Assembly: GCA_018897155.1 (NCBI GenBank)
Contig: JAHILE010000046.1
Coordinates: forward strand, 1-54,286
Source: Nanoarchaeota archaeon
GTDB lineage: Archaea; EX4484-52; LFW-46
Reading direction: 5' to 3'
Length of the DNA: 54,286 bases
The position numbers were made by a program, and so were the translations under genes. Position 1 is the first letter of the stretch, and each line of letters opens with the position of its first letter. Below, one piece after another: positions 48,936 through 54,286 of this stretch. The notes under the pieces were generated by a model that did not search any database, had not been told where the DNA came from, and saw nothing but the letters and a program-made list of their open reading frames with translations.

Positions 48936-49658
48936 TTACCTCTTCTTTCTTCCTGTTCTGCTTGCAGCAATCGAACCGACCTTTCGTCCTGGCGGCGAGT
49001 GCCTGCTTGAAGTTTTCGGAACTCCAAGGTGCGAACCCCCGAATTTATGGTCCACAGCGTTCATTGCTCTTGCCGAAGTTCTCGGGTAGAGCTTGCCGCG
49101 GGCTTTTGTAGCATAATATTTATTTCCTGCCTTAACTATTGGCTTGTTCTTTCGCTCGCCTCCTGCAAGTACGCCTATGGTCACTCTGCAACGCGGGCTA
49201 AGTTCTTTTACTTTTTTTGATGGAAGCTTTATTATTGTTCTTCCGACAGACTGCGAAACTACAATCGCGCAGCTTCCGGAAGCCTTAACCATTTTTCCTC
49301 CGTCAAACGGATTGATTTCAATATTAAATATTGCCGTGCCTTCAGGAACTCTTGAAAGCTGAACAATGTTTCCTGGCTTTATTGCGGCTGTAGCGCCATA
49401 TTCAATAATATCTCCTGTCTTCATTCCTTCAGGAATAAAAAGATAATCGATTGTCTTTTTTTCGTCATCGAAAACGATTTTTCCAAGCGGCGCGTTTCTT
49501 CCGGGATCATGGCAGATATCAATAATTTTGCCGCTGATTTTTGTGCCTTCAGTAAATGCAAAAGACGGATAATTCATGTCTGCAAGCCAGTGGAAGCTGT
49601 GTGCTCTGTATGTATGAGATCCATGCCCTCTTGCCTGTGAAATGTTTCGCTTACCCAT
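48936..49658 (-). CDS. rpl2: ribosomal protein uL2
   Basis: 240 aa from the ATG at 49658 (MGKRNISQARGHGSHTYRAHSFHW), preceded by GTGATATTT. Peptidyl-transferase-centre protein: GRNAPLGKIVFDDEKK, IPEGMKTGD, GSCAIVVSQSVGRTIIKLPSKKVKELSPRCRVTIGVLAGGERKNKP, and the C-terminal GSHLGVPKTSSRHSPPGRKVGSIAASRTGRKKR with the conserved His. Usual archaeal length. Confidence 0.97.
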   Translation of the reverse strand: MGKRNISQARGHGSHTYRAHSFHWLADMNYPSFAFTEGTKISGKIIDICHDPGRNAPLGKIVFDDEKKTIDYLFIPEGMKTGDIIEYGATAAIKPGNIVQLSRVPEGTAIFNIEINPFDGGKMVKASGSCAIVVSQSVGRTIIKLPSKKVKELSPRCRVTIGVLAGGERKNKPIVKAGNKYYATKARGKLYPRTSARAMNAVDHKFGGSHLGVPKTSSRHSPPGRKVGSIAASRTGRKKR

Positions 49659-49670
49659 AAATATCACAAT

Positions 49671-49901
49671 TTATTTAATTTTTATATACCTGCCATCTTG
49701 TCCTATAATTCCTGTTTTCGTTATACTTTCAGGATATAATAACGCCATTGCAATCGCCGCATTTTTTTCATCTTCTGTTAATGGTTTAGACAATCCGGAA
49801 ATTTCAACAAGATATTGCGGACCTGTGCAAACCCCTCCGCAAGTATCTTTTTTTATGCAGTTGCATCCATCAGTATATGTTGTAATGTTTCGTTCACCCA
49901 T
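49671..49901 (-). CDS. small Cys-containing passenger protein
   Basis: A 76-aa protein with a four-cysteine N-terminal cluster (CNCIKKDTCGGVC, residues 13-25) and a helical middle (LTEDEKNAAIAMALLYPES). No family recognised. It directly precedes uL2 with 12 bases between, and follows a second Cys-rich small frame that contains an amber codon. Possibly metal-binding. Confidence 0.55.
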   Translation of the reverse strand: MGERNITTYTDGCNCIKKDTCGGVCTGPQYLVEISGLSKPLTEDEKNAAIAMALLYPESITKTGIIGQDGRYIKIK

Positions 49902-49907
49902 GATAAA

Positions 49908-50135
49908 TCACTTCATTTGATTGGTGTGTGTTTCATACCCCGCCGCGCCAAGTTTCTTGAGGGTACAGTCATTAGTACATTTTCTGCAGCAGGTTATTTC
50001 CGGTGTGGCGTCAATTTCGTTTATTCCGTTTATACCACTAACATAATCATGAATATGTGTCTAAACGCCACCAACAACTATGTGCTTTTCTTCCTTTCCA
50101 ACATAATTTCCGCCGCAACCGCCACCGAAAACCAT
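49908..50135 (-). pseudogene. Cys-rich passenger frame with an in-frame amber codon
   Basis: From the ATG at 50135 the frame reads MVFGGGCGGNYVGKEEKHIV to a TAG at 50061-50063, then continues open for 50 more codons (THIHDYVSGINGINEID, EITCCRKCTNDCTLKKLGAA) to a TGA at 49908. Both halves have Cys and a similar style. It fills the gap between uL23 and the next passenger gene. It may be a broken gene, a recoded one, or two tiny genes; TAG as pyrrolysine would need machinery not seen here. Confidence 0.5.
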
Positions 50136-50147
50136 ATCATCTACCTC

Positions 50148-50549
50148 TTACATCATTCCCAATTTCGTCGCAATGTCAACCGCCTTGAATTCTGGCTTGA
50201 GACGGATATACGCCTTTTTTTCGCCGCGCATTGTTGATGTGGTATTGACATCCGCGACCTTTACTCCGAAAACCGCCTCAACTGCTTCTTTTATCTGTGC
50301 TTTTGACGAGCGGTCTTTGACTATGAATACGAGCTTGTTCTGCGATTCTATCATTCGTGTTGATTTTTCAGTGAGGTAAGGATACTTTAAAATATTCCAT
50401 GCATCAGCTGCAGCTTTTGGGTCTGCTGTTATTGCTTCTTTTTTTACAGATTTCGGCGCGGCTTTGACAGCTTTTGATTCAGCTGCCTTATGTTCTGATG
50501 CTTCTTTTGGCGCTTTTACGCCTGTTTTTGATGTTTTTTCAGCAACCAT
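50148..50549 (-). CDS. rpl23: ribosomal protein uL23
   Basis: 133 aa. The first 45 residues are Ala/Lys-rich low complexity; then the core AWNILKYPYLTEKSTRMIESQNKLVFIVKDRSSKAQIKEAVEAVFGVKVADVNT follows. Exit-tunnel protein. A GATGATCTT box precedes the ATG. Canonical place between uL4 and uL2, here with two passengers after it. Confidence 0.95.
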   Translation of the reverse strand: MVAEKTSKTGVKAPKEASEHKAAESKAVKAAPKSVKKEAITADPKAAADAWNILKYPYLTEKSTRMIESQNKLVFIVKDRSSKAQIKEAVEAVFGVKVADVNTTSTMRGEKKAYIRLKPEFKAVDIATKLGMM

Positions 50550-50557
50550 AAGATCAT

Positions 50558-51358
50558 CTACATGTATAATTTATCACTTTCAAGTTTTTTTATCGCATCA
50601 ACTGTCCAAATAGCAAGCCTTCCTGCCTGACCACCGGGAGCAAGCACATTGACATTGAGCTTATTCAGCGTAACAACATCAATTCCTGCAATATTTTTTG
50701 CCGATTTTGATATTTCGCAAGCTTCTGCAACAATTATGACCGGTCCTTTTCTTGTCCTGTATTTTCTGCCTCTTGTTTTTCCGATACCCGCACGAACTTT
50801 CTTTTTTGATGCTCGCGACAGTTCAGCTTCAAGGCCAATTGCCTTAAGTGCTGCCTCGACATCCTTTGCTTTTTTGAGCTTTGCAAAACCGTTTTCCATT
50901 ACAATCGGAAGCTTTTCCTCAAAAATATGATTTCTTTTTGAAACGAATTCACTATTTGCTGTTGCTGCTATTGCAGACCGTATTGCTAACTTTCGTTCCT
51001 TATCGTTGATTTTTTGAGCCCAAATCTTGTTTGGATTCGGCGAATGGGCAGCACGTCCTTTTCTTGCGCTTGGAATCAGTCTGACCGTTCCTGTCATATG
51101 GCCCGAACCCACTCGTATTCTCGCGATTCTTGACATACCTTTATTTGCCCATGAACCGTAGCTTGCGCGCCGTCCCATGTATTTTGCAGATGTCCTGACT
51201 CCCGCATCATGATCTGTTCCATAAGCCTGCCGGTTATTGCTTTCATACGCATGATATGCTCTTCTTATTACATCCTCCCGGACGCCCTCGGAAAACTGAA
51301 CTGGAAGATCTAATTCTCCAGATTTTTTCCCATCAATTGATAAAACATGAGCTTTCAT
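50558..51358 (-). CDS. rpl4: ribosomal protein uL4
   Basis: 266 aa, archaeal length. Signatures: LPVQFSEGVREDVIRRAYHAYESNNRQAYGTDHDAGVRTSA, the tunnel-loop GHMTGTVRLIPSARKGRAAHSPNPNKIWAQKINDKERKLAIRSAIAAT, and the C-terminal IVVAEACEIS-like strand with VLAPGGQAGRLAIWT. GGAATGATTAAA box before the ATG, the same as before uL3. Confidence 0.96.
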   Translation of the reverse strand: MKAHVLSIDGKKSGELDLPVQFSEGVREDVIRRAYHAYESNNRQAYGTDHDAGVRTSAKYMGRRASYGSWANKGMSRIARIRVGSGHMTGTVRLIPSARKGRAAHSPNPNKIWAQKINDKERKLAIRSAIAATANSEFVSKRNHIFEEKLPIVMENGFAKLKKAKDVEAALKAIGLEAELSRASKKKVRAGIGKTRGRKYRTRKGPVIIVAEACEISKSAKNIAGIDVVTLNKLNVNVLAPGGQAGRLAIWTVDAIKKLESDKLYM

Positions 51359-51386
51359 TTTTAATCATTCCTCGTTTACTTGGATT

Positions 51387-51420
51387 AAAAAGCTTGAAAG
51401 CGCAAACGCGCTTTCATGAT
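51387..51420 (+). repeat. AAGCTT/ATGAT hairpin between uL4 and uL3
   Basis: AAAAAGCTT (51387-51395), perfect 8-bp stem GAAAGCGC/GCGCTTTC (51396-51403, 51408-51415) with loop AAAC, then ATGAT (51416-51420). The uL3 stop codon (TGA, minus strand, 51414-51416) lies inside the flank of this element. Confidence 0.75.
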
Positions 51421-52397
51421 AAATTAATCCCTAACTTTGTGACTTCAACATTTCCGAAAATTCCGGGCACCGGCCTTATTGCGCTGCGCAATCTTATTAG
51501 CCTTTTTGCAGGGCCTTGGATTGAGCCTTTAACTATGATGTAATTTGTATTAATTTTGCCGTAATTTTTCCATCCGCCTTTTTTTGCAATTTCTTTTGCA
51601 TTTGTGCCGACTTTAAGGACACGTTTATTGTATTCTGTTCTTTTATGAAATCCCATCTGGCCCATCTGAGGAACAGTTGGCCTTGTCTTATGCGGATGCC
51701 ACGGACCAAGGTTTCCCGCCTTTCGGTGCAATTTCTGGGATTTGTGCGAAAGGAGCTTTAATCCCCATCGGTAAATAGAGCCCTGGAATCCTTTTCCTTT
51801 TGTAATCGCTATGCTGTCAACAAATTCGCCCTGCTTGAATACATCAGTTACTGTAATTTCTGCGCCAAGCTTTTCTTTTGCATATTTGAATTTTGCATCA
51901 ACAGTTTCACCACCGATTCCGATTTCCATTATTTCGGGCCGTTTCTTGTTAATGCCTGCAGATTTTGGTTGTGTATATGCTAAAAGAACTACATCTGAAA
52001 TATTAGAAATATTTTTTTCAAGAGTTTCGATTTTTGCAGTGATTTTTTTGGGTGATTTTATTGTTCGAGAAAGTGTTTTATCAGTTTTATCAGTCCAGAT
52101 TTCGCCTGCAACTTTCGGGCCGTAATGCGTGTTTTTGTAGGTGCGAATCCCAAGAACCTTAAGCGGAGGCACTTCAATAAGTGTCGCAGGCACAGCAATT
52201 TCCTGGTTTGTGATGGGAGTGCCTTTTTTGTCGCTAAGCATCATCAAATGAAGCATTCCGACCTTATATCCTGCGAACTCAGTGGGTTTAATTTCTTTAG
52301 ACTGCGCCTTTCTTCCAACAACTGGGAAAATGCGCTTTGCTCTCTTTCTTGGAGAATATCCCATTGAGCCCCTTCTCGGGCGGCGAATGTTTGCCAT
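51414..52397 (-). CDS. rpl3: ribosomal protein uL3
   Basis: First gene of the ribosomal operon, 327 aa, archaeal length. It begins MANIRRPRRGSMGYSPRKRAKRIFP and has FAGYKVGMLHLMMLSDKKGTPITNQEIAVPATLIEVPPLKVLGIRTY, SIAITKGKGFQGSIYRWGLKLLSHKSQKLHRKAGNLGPWHPHKTRPTVPQMGQMGFHKRTEYNKR in order. GAGGAATGATTAAAA precedes the ATG. Its stop codon is provided by a hairpin repeat. Confidence 0.97.
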   Translation of the reverse strand: MANIRRPRRGSMGYSPRKRAKRIFPVVGRKAQSKEIKPTEFAGYKVGMLHLMMLSDKKGTPITNQEIAVPATLIEVPPLKVLGIRTYKNTHYGPKVAGEIWTDKTDKTLSRTIKSPKKITAKIETLEKNISNISDVVLLAYTQPKSAGINKKRPEIMEIGIGGETVDAKFKYAKEKLGAEITVTDVFKQGEFVDSIAITKGKGFQGSIYRWGLKLLSHKSQKLHRKAGNLGPWHPHKTRPTVPQMGQMGFHKRTEYNKRVLKVGTNAKEIAKKGGWKNYGKINTNYIIVKGSIQGPAKRLIRLRSAIRPVPGIFGNVEVTKLGINLS

Positions 52398-52440
52398 TTT
52401 TAATCATTCCTCACTAATTTTCTGCATTTCTATTTGGACT

Positions 52441-52720
52441 AAAATCATGCCACTATCGTGGCAAGCTTTTCGAGACAAGCTCGAAAAAGCCGAGAGCAAC
52501 ACGCCAAATCCTCTCGTTTTACTCGAGGCTTTTGAGGATTTTCAGCTTGACTGGAAAGCCTATAGCAAACAAAGTTTGCGAAAGGACTCCTTTATCCTCA
52601 AAATGGTTCATAGGGCGTCGCGAACGGATTTTTAACCATTTTAAGCCATTCACATGCGCTCTGGGCTTAAAAGCCTTGAACGAAGTGAAAGGATCATTTT
52701 ATGCATTGGGTTAAAACCAT
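52441..52720. repeat. hairpin field upstream of the ribosomal operon
   Basis: Modules in order: ATCAT-GCCAC-TATC-GTGGC-AAGCTTTT (52444-52470), the TTTTCGAG-ACAAG-CTCGAAAAA stem that follows, a CGAGAGC block, CTCGTTTTACTCGAG, an AGCAAAC-AAA-GTTTGC hairpin (52564-52579), block B (52604-52639), block A (52641-52694) and block C (52700-52715). Every module has a relative elsewhere in the window. No gene is seen in 52398-53070. Confidence 0.75.
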
Positions 52721-52753
52721 TACACAGACTAAGAATCCGTAAGTTGTACATTC

Positions 52754-53008
52754 AAAATCATCTCGTTCGCTGTTTAGCGAACTCGAAAAGTTTCAACTTT
52801 CAGTTGAAAACGCCAGCGCAAAAAATAATTCATTAAACGCAATAAAACGCTAACCCGTGCCACTTAAACACAGCCAAGACTTTGAAGCCAACCTTACAAG
52901 ATTCTGTAAGATTTTTGCCGAGAATCCAACACATGACTGTGTATTTTTTGAGCCCTTCTAATTTTCATCGGGTTCAAAAGCTTGGAAAATCGTAAGATTT
53001 TCCATGAC
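52754..53008. repeat. further hairpins, including a perfect AAGCTT/ATGAT member
   Basis: GTTCGCT-GTTT-AGCGAAC and TTTCAACT-TTC-AGTTGAAA near 52764-52808; and at 52976-53008 AAAAGCTT, stem GGAAAATC (52984-52991), loop GTAA, stem GATTTTCC (52996-53003), ATGAC. The sequence between 52830 and 52970 shows nothing I can name. Confidence 0.65.
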
Positions 53009-53070
53009 ATTCAACGGTAAATCGAATACCTTATATTATAACGGTAAGATTTATAAAGGTATCTTTGATT

Positions 53071-54286
53071 TTAATTTTCTCTTTTCATTTTTATCAAAGC
53101 AAGATTACTTTCACACTTGCTTATAATTGCCCTCAAACTTTGTCCTTCCATTTCTTTGTAAATGTCCTGAGGCAATAAAATATACTTCCACTGCTTCGGC
53201 TGTATTATTGGCTCCGGAGGAGTTGTTTTTATCTTTGAGAATTCCCTGCACTTTTGTTCTGCGGCAATTGCTTTGCTTTTTACGTCAATATCATTCTGAG
53301 CGTCTTTTTCAGATTTTGTTTCCACAATTAACATGAACTCTTTTGTTTTTACTATGAAATCCGGATAATATGGCACAGGATAACCTCTGCTATTCAAGTA
53401 GGTTATAGAAAAACCGTGCAAATATTGATTTAACTTTACATATGAGTCTACCATTGAATCGTTATCGAGCTGATCTTCGGTAAATTGCCTTTCAAATCCG
53501 CCCTTATATGGAAAATCGATGAACGGATAAAGGCATTTTTTGGTCGTTATTGAGCGTTCCATCCGGACTTTCATTTCTTTGAAATTCGATAATTTGGCCC
53601 ATTGCGCTTCAACCACGTCATTTGATTTTATGTTTTCTATAAACTTCATAATTTGCCGCCTAACTTCCGTAACGACAAAATCAAATAATTGCTGGTTTCT
53701 CAAACGCATTACATTGCTTTTATCTTCAAAATCGATTTGTCTTCCAAAAAGAAAGCCTGAAATATACTGATCGACTACGCCTGCCAATTCTGCCGAATAG
53801 CGCGACAGCCAAACGTTTCTTTTGCTTGTCCCGATTATGCTTTTCACAACATTTCTCAGAAATACGCTGTATGAAAAGTTGACCTCTTCAAGTTCCCAGT
53901 CTTGCTTGAACTTGGTATCTGGGTGGAAATCAGTAATGATTATTTTTGTCGGCTCTATCTGCTCCAATGGCTCAGGGTATGCAGGAAGCTCCGCTATATT
54001 GAAATATTGAAAGTTTATTTCCTCTTCTGTCCTATATGATAGATTTGCTGGCCACGCAAGATCCATGTCTTTGATCCTGTTCGGATCTATTGAAATGAGT
54101 ATGCTTTTTGAATCAAGGCTTATTTCAATAGAACTGCCGCTCGCGATAATCGCTCCTGCCTGCTTTAATTGATTGTATATTTCATTATATTTTGGATGCT
54201 CGACAATGAAAAGCAAATCATATGAGTTAATTAGCTCCTGCCCGTTTTCCATTCTTTGAAAATTATCTATTTTTTCAGGCGCATAT
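53071..54286 (-). CDS. C-terminal part of a probable type III restriction (Res) subunit, cut by the window
   Basis: The minus-strand frame stays open to the right edge (reading AYAPEKIDNFQR before the first ATG at 54252), so the start lies outside. About 405 codons are visible. The last third has a PD-(D/E)xK nuclease pattern: YYPDFIVKTKEFMLIVETKSEKD, followed by a helix with KSKAIAAEQKCREFS and a closing WKYILLPQDI, as in type III Res and related helicase-nucleases. The helicase domain would be upstream, off the window. It faces the hairpin field at its 3' end. Confidence 0.6.
   Translation of the reverse strand, partial: YAPEKIDNFQRMENGQELINSYDLLFIVEHPKYNEIYNQLKQAGAIIASGSSIEISLDSKSILISIDPNRIKDMDLAWPANLSYRTEEEINFQYFNIAELPAYPEPLEQIEPTKIIITDFHPDTKFKQDWELEEVNFSYSVFLRNVVKSIIGTSKRNVWLSRYSAELAGVVDQYISGFLFGRQIDFEDKSNVMRLRNQQLFDFVVTEVRRQIMKFIENIKSNDVVEAQWAKLSNFKEMKVRMERSITTKKCLYPFIDFPYKGGFERQFTEDQLDNDSMVDSYVKLNQYLHGFSITYLNSRGYPVPYYPDFIVKTKEFMLIVETKSEKDAQNDIDVKSKAIAAEQKCREFSKIKTTPPEPIIQPKQWKYILLPQDIYKEMEGQSLRAIISKCESNLALIKMKREN

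Noticed and set aside
49908-50135. Reading the amber codon as definite pyrrolysine
   Set aside because: No pyl genes in the window and only one example; kept as a possibility, not a call.
1-54286. CRISPR array or Cas genes
   Set aside because: No regularly spaced repeats of 24-40 bases with unique spacers were found; the repeats seen are dispersed hairpins.
1-54286. tRNA or rRNA genes
   Set aside because: No intergenic stretch showed a cloverleaf with the GTTCRANNC loop or rRNA-like sequence by eye; a tRNAscan run would settle this.

Overview
The window is archaeal chromosomal DNA. It carries an MCM helicase, RadB, an archaeal-order S10-spc ribosomal operon with aIF1/SUI1 and RNase P Rpp29 (Rnp1) embedded in it, archaeal SecY, TTTAAATA-type promoters at leaderless spacing, and many small wHTH, HEPN-MNT and RelE genes. 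The compact, A+T-rich layout suggests a DPANN-type archaeon. I cannot place the lineage with confidence because no 16S gene is present.

Region by region. 1-262 is a palindromic repeat. 0.3-3.6 kb holds pcm, a D-2-hydroxyacid-dehydrogenase homologue without its NAD loop, a convergent RelE/antitoxin-like pair, a HIT protein and radB. 3.7-6.0 kb is an MvaI/BcnI-type restriction enzyme, a DNA methyltransferase and a wHTH gene. 6.2-15.3 kb is a nucleotide supply region: pyrC, pyrK, pyrD, pyrE and a eukaryote-like pyrF on the minus strand, facing prs, a 6-phosphogluconate dehydrogenase fused to a Gfo/Idh/MocA oxidoreductase, and rpiB on the plus strand. Read together, these genes could run from a hexose phosphate through ribulose-5-P, ribose-5-P and PRPP to UMP. 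15.4-16.5 kb is an IS200-type element and repeats. 16.6-18.7 kb is a LOG-like protein, a HEPN-MNT pair with a repeated operator, and a DNPH1-like N-glycosidase. 18.8-20.8 kb is mcm. 20.9-24.6 kb has a dead ABC ATPase, small regulators, a first copy of a 93-bp mobile element, nuclease genes and a RelBE pair bracketed by direct repeats. 24.6-30 kb encodes a large N-glycosylation-rich surface protein with membrane partners. 30.2-33 kb is an IS1182-type insertion sequence and a broken XerA. 33.2-34.8 kb is a lipoprotein alpha-amylase.

35-52.4 kb is one long minus-strand ribosomal operon, uL3 to SecY in canonical archaeal order. Eight non-ribosomal small genes are spliced into it; one has an in-frame amber codon and one a homopolymer frameshift. 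52.4-53.1 kb is a dense field of nested hairpins. The right edge holds the C-terminal part of what looks like a type III restriction (Res) subunit, cut by the window end.

The most unusual content is (i) the Gnd-Gfo fusion inside a pentose-phosphate/PRPP/UMP gene set, (ii) a 93-bp MITE-like element, two identical copies each flanked by a different perfect 8-bp direct repeat, and (iii) a family of hairpins with conserved AAGCTT and ATGAT flanks and covarying stems that insert at gene ends and now supply start or stop regions of several genes.
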